Shown here: piece after piece, positions 9,655 to 18,547 of the stretch | How positions within the stretch are numbered: the first letter of the stretch is position 1 | How the letters are laid out: every line of letters begins with the position of its first letter | Made by a program: the position numbers and the translations under genes | Source of the DNA: Clostridiales bacterium Firm_04 | GTDB taxonomy: Bacteria; Bacillota; Clostridia; Oscillospirales; Ruminococcaceae | Length of the DNA stretch: 64,000 nt | Assembly: GCA_001603005.1 (NCBI GenBank) | Contig: LVAJ01000013.1 | Coordinates: 245,575-309,574 of the forward strand | Direction of reading: 5' to 3' | Notes under the pieces: model-generated | Database searches by the model: none | What the model saw: only the letters and a program-made list of their open reading frames with translations | Told to the model about the DNA's origin: nothing

Positions 9655-10185
9655 TTAAAATCCTCTCTGGGTTGTATTTCTGCATTGTGATACTGCGGCG
9701 GGATCCCCGCCCATGACAATGATCTGATCTGTGATCACAAATTCCGGCTCCTGCGCGGCATTTCTGCGCCGTGCGGAAACGACCAGTGTGCCGGAACCGG
9801 TATGATCCTGCCGGCGTTTTCCCTGTCCGGCAAGGACGGTTCCGGTTCGTTCGGAGCGTCTGGTATCAGCCGGCTTGCTGTGTTTCAGTACGGTCTCCGC
9901 AGCATGCGGCGGTTCCGGCTCCGGCTGCTGTCTTTTTGCAGGAACAGTCCTGCCGGAAACGGGAGCGGGCTGCTCCTCCGCCGGAATGCTTTCGATCTCC
10001 TTTTTCCGGACAGATTCAAAATAATCCTGCTGTTCCGTCTGATTCGCCGTCTTTCTGCTGTTCAGTTCTGTCCGCAACAGGGAGATCAGCCCGAACCGGA
10101 CGGAAAAGACGATCGCCGCAATGAGGATCAGGATGCCAGCGACCAGAAGGATCACGGCGAGCTTATGCAGTTGTTCCGGTGTCAT
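9655..10185 (-). CDS. Single-pass membrane protein, 176 aa
   Basis: A short N-terminus is followed by one hydrophobic helix (about residues 9-30, 'LAVILLVAGILILIAAIVF') and then a basic, Pro/Glu/Arg-rich tail, probably cytoplasmic and disordered. The tail carries several Ser/Thr residues in basic surroundings that could be targets of the neighbouring kinase, or ligands for the FHA protein once phosphorylated; this is inference. The stop lies one base before the cohesin-like gene's start and 12 bases separate it from the kinase gene upstream, so it is part of the operon. No family recognised. Confidence 0.75.
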   Translation of the reverse strand: MTPEQLHKLAVILLVAGILILIAAIVFSVRFGLISLLRTELNSRKTANQTEQQDYFESVRKKEIESIPAEEQPAPVSGRTVPAKRQQPEPEPPHAAETVLKHSKPADTRRSERTGTVLAGQGKRRQDHTGSGTLVVSARRRNAAQEPEFVITDQIIVMGGDPAAVSQCRNTTQRGF

Positions 10186-10197
10186 CCGTGTCCCTCC

Positions 10198-11871
10198 TTA
10201 GTCGGCATACGCCATGGAAAGCTTCAGCCGCACGGCATCGACGTCGATCTGCTCAGCGATGCCGACGGAATATGTATTTGTATAGCTGATCGCGCCGTTT
10301 TTGTAAAGCTTTGCGCTGATCTTGTCAAGGATCGCTTCCTGCTCGGACTGCTTCGTGCCGACCAGCCGGAATTTCGGGGAATAGCGCGAGATCAGCGTGC
10401 AGAGTGTCTGACAGACTCTCGCGCTGATGACCTCATTCGGATCATCCGCATAGGCGGACAATTTCTGAATGCTGTCCCACATGTTCAGATAGAACTGCCG
10501 GTCATCGGTGCCCTCGCGCTCCTTGCGGTCGATCTCGATGTAGAATTGTCCGATGTTGTAGAAGATGACGGCGCGGGCATATGCATCCGGCTCTGCGGCG
10601 GCAAAGGTCTCGTTCCCGACCGCCTTCTCAAACCATTCATAGGAGACCGTGATCCGGTTCTTTTCGAGTTCATTTTCATTGAGCGCTGCGCCCTCTGTGT
10701 GCGGATCGTAATAGAGCCAGTAGGCATTGCCGATCTCATACATGATCCTGCCGTAGTCGCTGTCGGTCGGGGCAAGATCGCTGCGCGCCTTGATCTCATT
10801 GATGATTAAATTGTCTTCCTCGGTATCGAGCTTTTCGTCCTCGGTAAAGCTGTTGATGAGCTTGGTGTAGATCCCGTCGCGGTTTGTGTGGTCGATGCGG
10901 AGCGCATCGGCATACTGTCCCGCATTGAAATACTGTGCATAGCGCTCGCTGTCCGCATTGTCCTGCATGGAATTGGAAAGGAGCGCGCAGATTCCGGCGC
11001 CTGCAAAGCAGATGATTGCCGCGCCGTAAAGCGCCGTGAGCAGTCGGAAGTGAAAATGCTTTTCAATATGCATCAGATCCCTGTAGATCGCGTCGCAGGT
11101 TTTGTAGCGCGCATCGGGATCGTCCTGCACACATTTCAGAATGATCTTTCTGATCTCTGCATTGATATTTTTATCGAACCGGAACCGCTCTGCCGCGGTC
11201 ATAACGCGGTGTTCATTCGCGACGCGCGCCGGTCGTCTGCCGGTGATCATGTGGTAGAATGTAGCGCCGATATTGAAGATATCCGTCCGCTCATCGAGCC
11301 GCGCCTCGCGGTACTGCTCCGGAGCGGCGTATTCGGGCGTATAGCCGCGCGTGGTGCCCGCTTCATTCCGGACAGCCGTGCCGAAGTCAATGAATTTCAG
11401 CTTGACGGTATGCTCTTTACGGTTGTCCCAGCGCGTGTCCGGACGGATCACCATGATGTTTTCGGGCTTCATGTCGCTGTGAACGCGTCCCGTGCTGTGG
11501 AAAAAGGTCATGAACTGGCAGATCTGCTGGGCGCTTTCGATGAACTGCTCATAGGGCATCGGTCCGGCCTCAAGCATTTTGTCCATTGTTTCGCCGTCCA
11601 GATAGTCCTGCACGATATAGAACTTATCGCCGATCTCGAACCGGTGGATGATGTTCGGGAGAAAGCCGTAGGAAGTGTCCTTTTCGTAGAGCTCGCGCAT
11701 CAGCTGGGATTCCAGCTTTGCCATATCGTAGACATCGGGATTGGATTTGCTGATCTCCTTGATCGCGCGCATCGCGCGTTCCGCCTGCAGATCATATGCC
11801 TTGTACACGACAGATGTGCCGCCGGTTCCGGCGACTTTTTCGATCTCGTAACGGTTTGCGAGTAATCTCAT
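10198..11871 (-). CDS. Transmembrane Ser/Thr protein kinase (Hanks type), 557 aa
   Basis: The kinase domain fills residues 8-270: glycine loop GTGGTS (15-20), probable ATP-binding Lys38, catalytic loop HSDMKPEN (131-138), DFG (162-164) and APE (183-185). The catalytic loop has HSD where HRD is usual, making this a non-RD kinase, often less dependent on activation-loop phosphorylation. One membrane helix follows (about 277-299). The remaining roughly 255 residues are helical with repeat-like 'YAQYFNAGQYADAL' and 'IMYEIGNAYWLYY' segments, suggesting a TPR-like sensor on the far side; there are no PASTA repeats. The start overlaps the PP2C stop (ATGA), the classical kinase/phosphatase pairing. 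Confidence 0.95.
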   Translation of the reverse strand: MRLLANRYEIEKVAGTGGTSVVYKAYDLQAERAMRAIKEISKSNPDVYDMAKLESQLMRELYEKDTSYGFLPNIIHRFEIGDKFYIVQDYLDGETMDKMLEAGPMPYEQFIESAQQICQFMTFFHSTGRVHSDMKPENIMVIRPDTRWDNRKEHTVKLKFIDFGTAVRNEAGTTRGYTPEYAAPEQYREARLDERTDIFNIGATFYHMITGRRPARVANEHRVMTAAERFRFDKNINAEIRKIILKCVQDDPDARYKTCDAIYRDLMHIEKHFHFRLLTALYGAAIICFAGAGICALLSNSMQDNADSERYAQYFNAGQYADALRIDHTNRDGIYTKLINSFTEDEKLDTEEDNLIINEIKARSDLAPTDSDYGRIMYEIGNAYWLYYDPHTEGAALNENELEKNRITVSYEWFEKAVGNETFAAAEPDAYARAVIFYNIGQFYIEIDRKEREGTDDRQFYLNMWDSIQKLSAYADDPNEVISARVCQTLCTLISRYSPKFRLVGTKQSEQEAILDKISAKLYKNGAISYTNTYSVGIAEQIDVDAVRLKLSMAYAD

Positions 11872-12656
11872 CCGACACCGTTCTCCTTTGTGAATTTGAT
11901 CGCAGCTGCTGTGATATTATCACTTTCCTGCCGGCTCAGATTCAGGTCGGTGAGGTAGGTCAGACTGCGTTTCAGTGTCTCCGTATCGGGATTTGCGGAC
12001 GGCGCGAGTGCCTGCCGGATCTCGTCCGCGGAGATCAGCTTGCGGAAGCCGTCGGTGCAGAGCAGATAGATGCAGCCGTCCTCTGGCTCCAGAATGCTGA
12101 AGTCATAGGCGCGTCCGGTCTCGCCGGCGCCGATGCAGTTTGTGATCTGATTCTGGCGGCTGTCCGTGCGCGCGGATTCCTCTGTCAGGATGCCGCGGTG
12201 CAGCTCCTCTGCGATCACGGAATGATCGGTCGTCAGCGCTTCTGCCTCGCTGTCGGTGATCCGGTAAAGACGGGTATCGCCGACATGTGCGGCAAGCAGA
12301 ATATTTTTCTCCGGATCCAGCAGCATCGAGGTATAGGTCGTGCCCATGTCTCCGAGCCGTTCGCCGGCAAGATTGATCTCATCGTTGATGCGGTGCAGCA
12401 TGTCGTCCAGACTGCTCCGGATCTCCAGCACATCCGCATTTGCTTCGGTCATGCGCGCGAACTGTCCGGAAAACCATGCTGCTGCTTCGGAAACGGTATA
12501 GGAACTGGCATGCTCTCCGCAGGACAGTCCGCCCATGCCGTCGCAGACAGCGGCAAACAGGATCTCGCGTCCCTGAAAGCGTGCGGTCTGGATCAGCAGC
12601 GCATCCTGATTGGTCTCGCGCAGACCTTTTTTGGTCACATATGTATATTGAAACAT
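11868..12656 (-). CDS. PP2C-type Ser/Thr protein phosphatase, 262 aa
   Basis: A metal-dependent phosphatase of the PP2C/Stp1 family, expected to reverse the adjacent kinase. Visible metal-binding and core motifs are 'RETNQDA' (13-19), 'VCDGMGG' (37-43), 'GDTRLYRI', 'LLCTDGF' and a terminal 'SDNITAA'. The length is typical for a stand-alone bacterial PP2C domain, and there is no membrane span. It is translationally coupled to the kinase by a 4-base overlap and lies 14 bases after the FHA gene. Together the three form a kinase, phosphatase and phospho-Thr reader set. Confidence 0.95.
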   Translation of the reverse strand: MFQYTYVTKKGLRETNQDALLIQTARFQGREILFAAVCDGMGGLSCGEHASSYTVSEAAAWFSGQFARMTEANADVLEIRSSLDDMLHRINDEINLAGERLGDMGTTYTSMLLDPEKNILLAAHVGDTRLYRITDSEAEALTTDHSVIAEELHRGILTEESARTDSRQNQITNCIGAGETGRAYDFSILEPEDGCIYLLCTDGFRKLISADEIRQALAPSANPDTETLKRSLTYLTDLNLSRQESDNITAAAIKFTKENGVG

Positions 12657-12670
12657 CGCATTCTCCCGAA

Positions 12671-14134
12671 TCAGTTCTCGATCTGGAAGCGGAAGCGTTC
12701 GCCGTTCACGACCAGCACGCAGCCGGAGAAGATCTTCATTTTCGTGCCGCCTGCGATCTCAACAGACTGGAAGCAGAGCGATTCGCAGGAGCGGTTCTCC
12801 GCATAGATATCCTGCCGGTTCCATGAGCGCTCGCTGGAGAGCACGAGTCCGGGCATCTCATCGCACTCGAACGGGAAACGGAAAATGCTGATCTCGCTGC
12901 CGTCGGATACCCGTTTCAGATAGGCGAGCGGACGCTCGGAGCGGCGCTTCTGCGAGACCGTATAGGTCGGCGCGGTGCGGTTTGCGGATTCGGCGCGCCC
13001 GTTCTCGTCCTTCTTTTCCTCAATGCGGAAGGTATAGCGGAAATCGTCGAACAGCACAACGTCGCCGTCCTTGAGCTGTGCGCGGGTGATCCTGTGCGCG
13101 TCGTCGTTGACGTAGGTGCCGTTTGTGGAAAGATCGCGGATGAAATAAGCATCGTCCTCGCAGGTGATCTCTGCATGGAAGCCGGAGACCGTTGCCTCAT
13201 TGACAACAAGGTCATTGTCCACATTTCTGCCGATGCGGAACACCGGACCAGTGATGTGGAAAATGTTGCCGCGGCTGTCGGTCAGGCTGGCGCGCGTGCG
13301 CTTGCGGATGACCGTTTCGCTGACGGTCTGCTTCGGCGCAGGCTCCGGTTCTGCAAAGCTCTGCACCGCTGCGGTCACGGGTGCCGCGGACTGCACAGGC
13401 GGTGCAGACGGCGCCGGTTCGGAGAGCTGCCCCATGATCGGGAAGCTTTCCGCAGGCTGACCGGCAGTATCCGGATGCATTTTTTCGATCGCGAAATCCG
13501 GATCCATGCCGCCGGCGTTCATGCGGTTCTCATTGAAAAAGTGCAGCAGCGAATCCGGCGAGAAGGTCAGCGGGGGCTTTTTTCTGTTCCGTCTGCCTCT
13601 GGCGGGCATATAGCGCTCCAGAAAATGCTCATATTTCTGCATATAGTTGCCGTCGGTGATGATGATATGCCGCGCCTTTTTGTGCATGCGGATCAGACAG
13701 GCGCCGATCCCGTCTCCGACATAGTGCGGATTCTTCACGGGGACATATGCCATGAGCACCTTTTTCTGCACATTATGATAGTACATGTATTTCAGGGAGC
13801 AGACGAGATTGTCTGTCGAGAGATAGGATTTTTTGCAGAACGATGCGATCCGCTGGATCCCTGCGATGATCTCGAAATATTTCTCCTGCGTGAGCTCGGT
13901 TTTCAGGTACTCCGAGAGTGCGGTCAGTCCGCTGATATCGAAGCAGATCTTGTTGACGGAAGCGGTCTTTGTACACTGAAACGGCACGAAGTATTCGCGG
14001 AACGCAGGCTTTTCGAGCATCTGCACCTGCGTATAGTTGATCTCCTCTTTTTTGCCGATCTTGTAATTGACATATGTTTTGTTTTCGGAATACACGGTTT
14101 TGAATGCGAATAGGTTTCTGAACGGTTTCAACAT
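12671..14134 (-). CDS. FHA-domain protein with DUF6382-like N-terminus, 487 aa
   Basis: The first gene of the left operon; the start at 14134 has AGGAGG six bases upstream. The N-terminal half (about 1-200) matches, from memory, the domain called DUF6382 that precedes FHA domains in Firmicutes. A basic, Pro/Ala-rich linker follows (about 195-285). The FHA domain is at about 295-385, with the phospho-Thr pocket signatures 'FRIGRN', 'SGFHAEI' and 'STNGTYVN'. A beta-rich C-terminal domain (about 410-487) may be a second FHA-like fold that lacks the signature. FHA domains read phospho-Thr, so the kinase and its targets are the natural partners. A link to type VII secretion is inferred from context only. 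Confidence 0.92.
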   Translation of the reverse strand: MLKPFRNLFAFKTVYSENKTYVNYKIGKKEEINYTQVQMLEKPAFREYFVPFQCTKTASVNKICFDISGLTALSEYLKTELTQEKYFEIIAGIQRIASFCKKSYLSTDNLVCSLKYMYYHNVQKKVLMAYVPVKNPHYVGDGIGACLIRMHKKARHIIITDGNYMQKYEHFLERYMPARGRRNRKKPPLTFSPDSLLHFFNENRMNAGGMDPDFAIEKMHPDTAGQPAESFPIMGQLSEPAPSAPPVQSAAPVTAAVQSFAEPEPAPKQTVSETVIRKRTRASLTDSRGNIFHITGPVFRIGRNVDNDLVVNEATVSGFHAEITCEDDAYFIRDLSTNGTYVNDDAHRITRAQLKDGDVVLFDDFRYTFRIEEKKDENGRAESANRTAPTYTVSQKRRSERPLAYLKRVSDGSEISIFRFPFECDEMPGLVLSSERSWNRQDIYAENRSCESLCFQSVEIAGGTKMKIFSGCVLVVNGERFRFQIEN

Positions 14135-14238
14135 CCGCAGCCTCCTCTTTTACGCGCGCAGAACCGGATTTTTCGCGCGCTTTCCTGAAATAATTCTTAA
14201 TATTTGCAGAGCAGTCTGCAAAACACATAATTATGTTT

Positions 14239-14267
14239 ATTATAACACAGTTCACAATAAAAAACAA
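14239..14267 (-). promoter_or_regulatory. Promoter of the FHA/kinase operon
   Basis: On the minus strand TTGTTT (14262-14267) is followed after 17 bases by TATAAT (14239-14244), with TG one base upstream of the -10 (extended -10). This leaves a leader of about 100 bases before the FHA gene's ATG. No operator or terminator is obvious in the leader. The rest of the 14135-14485 gap is AT-rich and holds only this promoter and the MATE gene's terminator. Confidence 0.7.
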
Positions 14268-14441
14268 GTCTTTTTGGTACGAAATTGCGAAAAACAAAAT
14301 TGTTTCGGAAGATGTAATTCCGCAGCAAAAAGATCCCGCGGCAGAAAATCCCGTATATACGCGTATTCCTGTATCATGCAGCCGGAGCCGGCATAGAAAA
14401 TGCATGAAAAATGATAGTTTTCCTCTCATCCGTCATGACAG

Positions 14442-14477
14442 AAAAACGGGGTGAAAACCGTCTTGGCTTTCACCCCG
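14442..14477 (-). terminator. Intrinsic terminator of the tetR-MATE operon
   Basis: A perfect 10-bp stem, CGGGGTGAAA with TTTCACCCCG (arms 14447-14456 and 14468-14477), has an 11-base loop. On the minus strand it is followed by TTTTT (complement of 14442-14446). It starts 9 bases beyond the stop of the MATE gene. Confidence 0.85.
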
Positions 14478-14485
14478 CTTCGGAT

Positions 14486-15850
14486 TCAGTTCTGCAATTC
14501 CGCTTTTTCTTTTGTGATGTTTTTCACCCATTTGTACTGCATGTAATGCCGGTAGACCGCGGGGATCTTCACAAATTCATCGAGCGTGAGGATGAACGCG
14601 ACTGCCAGAACCGGAAGCTTCAGCACAAATGCGCCGACCATGCCGAGCGGCACGACCACTGCCCAGAGCGTGATCAGATCGCACCACATGCCGAAGCGCG
14701 TATCGCCGCCGGACGGGAAAATGCCGGAGATGATCGTCGAATTGAGCGAGTTTCCGATGATGTAATACGATGCCATGAGCATCATGTATTTCAGGTAATG
14801 CTGTGCCTGCGGTGCCAGATGAATGACGCGCAGGATCAGCGGTGTGAGCGCGAGGATCACGCAGCCAGAACCGATGCCGACGAGGATCGAGAACCGCACG
14901 AAGCTGCCGCCGGCTTTTTTTGCCCTGTCAAATTCATTGCGTCCCAGCATGCCGCCGAGGATGATGCCGACGCCCGATGCAATGCCCCAGCAGAAGCTTG
15001 CGATGATGCTCCGGACGATGCTTGCAATGGAATTTGCCGCGACCGCATCCGTGCCGAGATGCCCCATGATGACCGAATACATCGTCACGCCGCCGCCCCA
15101 GCCGATCTGGTTGATGAGCAGCGGAACCGTGTATTTCCAGTAGTCGCGGTGCAGCGTGTTGTTTGTAACATGCAGCATATGCCGCACACGCAGCGGGGGA
15201 CACAGCTGCGTGCGGATCGCGATGACCACGAACACAGCCTCGAATACCCTTGCAAGCACAGTCGCAAGCGCTGCGCCGCGGATGCCCATTTTCGGGAAAC
15301 ATCCGATGCCGAAGATCAGGCATGCATTGAGAATGATGTTCAGCACCACTGAGAGCGAACCGATCAGCGAGCTGAGCTTTGCCCTGTCGCAGACCTTCAT
15401 CATGCCGAAATATGCCTGCGTAAAGCCCGTCAGCAGGTAGGACAGCGAGACCGTCCGCAGATAGCTCGCGCCCGCGGAGATCAGCTTCGGATCCGACGTG
15501 AACACATGCATGATCTGCTGCGGGAACAATGCCGTGCCGAGCGTGAAGATCAGTCCGACCAGCAGCGAATAGCGCATTGTGACGGCGAGGACTTCCTCGG
15601 TCGTGGTACGGTCGCCCTTGCCCCAGTACTGTGATGCGAGCACCGTCAGTCCGAATACGAATGCGCCGTAGAAGATGCTGAACACAAAGGCGATCTGTCC
15701 GGCAAGCGAGGACGCGGAAAGCGAATCCTGATCGAGAAAGCCGAGCATAAAGGCATCGCTTGCCGTAACAAGCGATGCCATGAGATATTGCAGTGCAATG
15801 GGCGTGACGATCCCGAACAGGTTTTTGTAGAGTCTTTTGTCGATCGACAT
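14486..15850 (-). CDS. MATE-family multidrug/Na+ antiporter, 454 aa
   Basis: An integral membrane exporter with about 12 hydrophobic helices and the typical length for MATE proteins. The opening 'VTPIALQYLMASLVTASDAFMLG', the 'ASQYWGKGD' loop at about 75-90 and the mid-protein 'GIRGAALATVLARVFE' are MATE signatures repeated in the two halves. It probably exports cationic drugs or toxic metabolites driven by an ion gradient. It is the last gene of a tetR-controlled operon, 19 bases after the decarboxylase/cupin gene, with a GAAAGG ribosome site. Confidence 0.92.
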   Translation of the reverse strand: MSIDKRLYKNLFGIVTPIALQYLMASLVTASDAFMLGFLDQDSLSASSLAGQIAFVFSIFYGAFVFGLTVLASQYWGKGDRTTTEEVLAVTMRYSLLVGLIFTLGTALFPQQIMHVFTSDPKLISAGASYLRTVSLSYLLTGFTQAYFGMMKVCDRAKLSSLIGSLSVVLNIILNACLIFGIGCFPKMGIRGAALATVLARVFEAVFVVIAIRTQLCPPLRVRHMLHVTNNTLHRDYWKYTVPLLINQIGWGGGVTMYSVIMGHLGTDAVAANSIASIVRSIIASFCWGIASGVGIILGGMLGRNEFDRAKKAGGSFVRFSILVGIGSGCVILALTPLILRVIHLAPQAQHYLKYMMLMASYYIIGNSLNSTIISGIFPSGGDTRFGMWCDLITLWAVVVPLGMVGAFVLKLPVLAVAFILTLDEFVKIPAVYRHYMQYKWVKNITKEKAELQN

Positions 15851-15869
15851 AGAGAACCTTTCGTTTGTT

Positions 15870-16625
15870 TTATTTCAGTTTGCCGTAGTCCGCATCCGAA
15901 ACGGCTTCACACCATTCCGTGGACGCTTCCTCTCCGGCTATTTCGACTGCAAGATGCGAGAACCAGCTGTCCGGCGCAGCGCCGTGCCAGTGCTTGACAT
16001 TTGCGGGGATATTGATGACAGAACCAGGTGTCAGCTCCACAGCATCCTTGCCCCATTCCTGATAATAGCCTCTGCCGCCGACGCAGATCAGCATTTGTCC
16101 GCCGCTGCTTTTTGCATGATGGATATGCCAGTTATTGCGGCATGCCGGCTCGAAAGTGACATTGAAGATCGGGATCTGCTCGGTCGAGACCGGCGCCAGA
16201 TAGCTCTGTCCGACAAAATAGGCACCGTAGGGATTCGGCTCGCCGATCGGGAAAAAGATCGTGTTCTGATAGCGGTCCTTGTCGGTCTCCGCGGGTGCGT
16301 TCTCATTCCAGACCTCTTTTGCGAGCCGGAACACCGCCCAGCCCTTCGGCCAGCCGACATACATCGTGGCATGGGTGATGATCGCGGCGATCTCCTCTTT
16401 TGTGACGCCGTGCGCCTTTGCATTCTGCAAATGATAGGCAAGCGAGCTGTCGGTGATGCCGGATGCCATGAGGGATACGACCGTGATGATGCACTTGGTC
16501 TTGACGCTGATCGCTTCGTCGTTCCATACCTCGCCGAACAGCACATCGTCATTCAGATGTGCAAACATCGGTGCGAATGTGCCGAGCTGCTCTCTGCCGG
16601 CTGTCTGTACGATTTTTTCACGCAT
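15870..16625 (-). CDS. Carboxymuconolactone decarboxylase-like/cupin fusion protein, 251 aa
   Basis: Residues 1 to about 110 form a CMD/AhpD-like helical domain ('SVKTKCIITVVSLMASGI', 'HLQNAKAHGVTKEEIAAII'). Cys44 is present, but the second Cys of the AhpD CxxC pair is not seen. Residues about 145-235 form a cupin barrel with metal-ligand style 'NNWHIHH' and 'GGQMLICVGGRGYYQEWG', ending 'VINIPANVKHWHGA'. Fusions like this occur beside aldo/keto reductases in Firmicutes and are thought to act in detoxification of quinone-like or reactive carbonyl compounds. The substrate is unknown. It lies 26 bases downstream of the reductase gene. Confidence 0.88.
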   Translation of the reverse strand: MREKIVQTAGREQLGTFAPMFAHLNDDVLFGEVWNDEAISVKTKCIITVVSLMASGITDSSLAYHLQNAKAHGVTKEEIAAIITHATMYVGWPKGWAVFRLAKEVWNENAPAETDKDRYQNTIFFPIGEPNPYGAYFVGQSYLAPVSTEQIPIFNVTFEPACRNNWHIHHAKSSGGQMLICVGGRGYYQEWGKDAVELTPGSVINIPANVKHWHGAAPDSWFSHLAVEIAGEEASTEWCEAVSDADYGKLK

Positions 16626-16651
16626 GATAATAACTCCTTTTCCGTTGAATT

Positions 16652-17689
16652 TCAGATCTTCTGACTGCCTGTTGACCAGACATGCTGTTCATTTTTCGCT
16701 GCGGGCTTATTCTGCGCCATGACGCCTGCAAGCGCATGGGGGATATACGGTTCTTCGAGATAGGCGCATTCCTCTGCGGAAAGCGTCAGTTCGACTGCCT
16801 TTGCCGCGCCCTCGATGTGGTGCAGCTTGGTCGCGCCGACGACCGGTGCGGTCACCTTTGTCAGCAGCCACGCGAGCGAAACTTCCGTCATGGAAACGCC
16901 GTGCTTTTCGGCAAGTTCCGCGACACGCGCAATGATCAGGGCATCCTGCTCTCTGGTCGCATCATATTTGAATTTGGCATAGCTGTCTTCCTCGGCGCGC
17001 TTCGAGCTTTCGCCGGGGAGCCTTGCGAGTCTGCCGCTGGCAAGTGCGCTGTACGGCGTCATCGCGATGCCGTCCTCTGCGCAGAGCATTGCCATTTCGC
17101 GTTCTTCCTCGCGGAAGATCAGATTGTAATGCCCCTGCACGCTGACAAACTGCGCAAAGCCTTCCTTTTCCGCAATCGCATTTGCCTTTGCAAGCTGCCA
17201 TGCATAGCAGTTGGAAATGCCGATGTACCGCGCTTTTCCTGCTTTGACCACGCGGTTTAATCCGTCCAGAATGTCGTAGAGCGGCGTGTTCCAGTCCCAC
17301 ATATGATAGATATAGAGATCAACATAGTCCATGCCGAGATTTTCAAGGCTTCGGTTGATCATGCGCGCAATATGCTGCTGACCGGTGATGCCGGCTTCGA
17401 GATCCGCAGGGGTGCGCGGCAGGAATTTTGTCGCGACAACGACCTCATCGCGCTTTGCAAAATCGCGCAGCGCTCTGCCGACATACTGCTCGCTCGTGCC
17501 GGACTGATAGGCGATCGCGGTGTCGAAAAAGTTGACGCCGAGCTCCAGTCCGCGTTTGATGATCTCGCGGGAATGCGCTTCATCGAGCGTCCACGAATGC
17601 TGCCCGTTTGCTGCATCGCCGAAGCCCATGCAGCCCATGCAGATCCGTGAGACATTCAGGTCGGTTTTGCCGAGTTTTGTGTATTTCAT
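16652..17689 (-). CDS. Aldo/keto reductase, 345 aa
   Basis: An NADPH-dependent TIM-barrel oxidoreductase. Signatures: 'GVNFFDTAIAYQSGTSEQYVG' (the catalytic Asp and Tyr), the Lys in 'VVVATKF', 'YIYHMWDW' where the catalytic His lies, and 'YIGISN'. The start at 17689 has GGAGG 13 bases upstream and follows the tetR stop by one base; the open frame six codons earlier lies inside tetR. The likely role is carbonyl or quinone reduction controlled by the adjacent repressor. Confidence 0.93.
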   Translation of the reverse strand: MKYTKLGKTDLNVSRICMGCMGFGDAANGQHSWTLDEAHSREIIKRGLELGVNFFDTAIAYQSGTSEQYVGRALRDFAKRDEVVVATKFLPRTPADLEAGITGQQHIARMINRSLENLGMDYVDLYIYHMWDWNTPLYDILDGLNRVVKAGKARYIGISNCYAWQLAKANAIAEKEGFAQFVSVQGHYNLIFREEEREMAMLCAEDGIAMTPYSALASGRLARLPGESSKRAEEDSYAKFKYDATREQDALIIARVAELAEKHGVSMTEVSLAWLLTKVTAPVVGATKLHHIEGAAKAVELTLSAEECAYLEEPYIPHALAGVMAQNKPAAKNEQHVWSTGSQKI

Positions 17690-17690
17690 A

Positions 17691-18311
17691 TTACGCTGCA
17701 CCTCCAAGCAATCGCATCACGCAGGAATAGACGATCTCATAGATGCTGTGCATTTTGAAGTCGAGCTTTGCATCGCGCATCGCATTGAGCTGCTTCTGCG
17801 TCGCAACGGAATACGGATAAACGCCGAACAAAAACGGGAAGAACACAAAAATAAACTGCTCTGTATCGGTTTGCGGGAAGAACTTCCGGATGCATGTGCG
17901 CACCGCATCAAGCGAGGCGCCGTAGGCGACCTTGAATTCTGTCAGCCGCTCCGGACGGGAATTGGATTCCATATCATAATGATTCATCGCAAGCAGCTTC
18001 AAAAGCTGTTCGTGCTGTTCCAGCGAATGCGCGAGTGCCGACGCAAATGCATCCGCGGACAGCGTTTCATGTGTTTCTGCAAGCGCACGGAGCTCCGCTG
18101 CCCAGTGTTCATACTCCCGCTGCATCAGCGCAAGAAAGATCTCCTCTTTCGTCTGAAAATAGTTATAGATCGAAGTCCTTGTGAACGAAGTGACAGCACC
18201 GATCTCCTTGATCGTGATTTCCTTGAAGCTCATGGTCTGATAGAGCGTTTCGCAGGCATTGACGATCTCCTCTTTGCGCGATGCTGTCAGTTCGGGCGAA
18301 CCCTTCGGCAT
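17691..18311 (-). CDS. TetR-family repressor of the reductase/cupin/MATE operon, 206 aa
   Basis: The N-terminal DNA-binding domain (about residues 10-58) shows the TetR pattern 'FKEITIKEIGAVTSFTRTSIYNYFQTKEEIF'. The rest is a helical ligand-binding domain, Met/Phe-rich near the C-terminus. The ATG at 18311 is preferred because GGGGGA precedes it at good spacing and upstream in-frame ATGs lie at or before the transcription start. First gene of a four-gene operon, with palindromic operators over its own promoter, so it is almost certainly autorepressed and released by a small toxic ligand. Confidence 0.93.
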   Translation of the reverse strand: MPKGSPELTASRKEEIVNACETLYQTMSFKEITIKEIGAVTSFTRTSIYNYFQTKEEIFLALMQREYEHWAAELRALAETHETLSADAFASALAHSLEQHEQLLKLLAMNHYDMESNSRPERLTEFKVAYGASLDAVRTCIRKFFPQTDTEQFIFVFFPFLFGVYPYSVATQKQLNAMRDAKLDFKMHSIYEIVYSCVMRLLGGAA

Positions 18312-18335
18312 GCCTTTTCCCCCTTTTCCGTATTC

Positions 18336-18385
18336 TGACATGATGTCACTGTTCATATTATAACAGCATTCTGACACGATGTCAA
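18336..18385 (-). promoter_or_regulatory. Autoregulated tetR promoter with two palindromic operators
   Basis: On the minus strand TTGACA (18380-18385), 17 bases, TATAAT (18357-18362). Two near-identical 13-bp palindromes flank the -10: TGACACGATGTCA (18372-18384), covering the -35, and TGACATGATGTCA (18336-18348), just past the start site. Their centres are 36 bp apart. This is the layout expected of TetR repressor sites that block RNA polymerase. Confidence 0.85.
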
Positions 18386-18547
18386 TGTATTTCGCCGCGA
18401 TTCCGGATTTTCAGCAGTTTGCACGGATTCCGCGCACCGGAATTGTGGGATTCAACCAAGTGACCGGCGCACTGCGATCACAGTGCAGCGTGGGAATTTG
18501 CATTTTCCGGCGGAATGTGCTATACTGAATGCGCACTGCTGCTGCTG

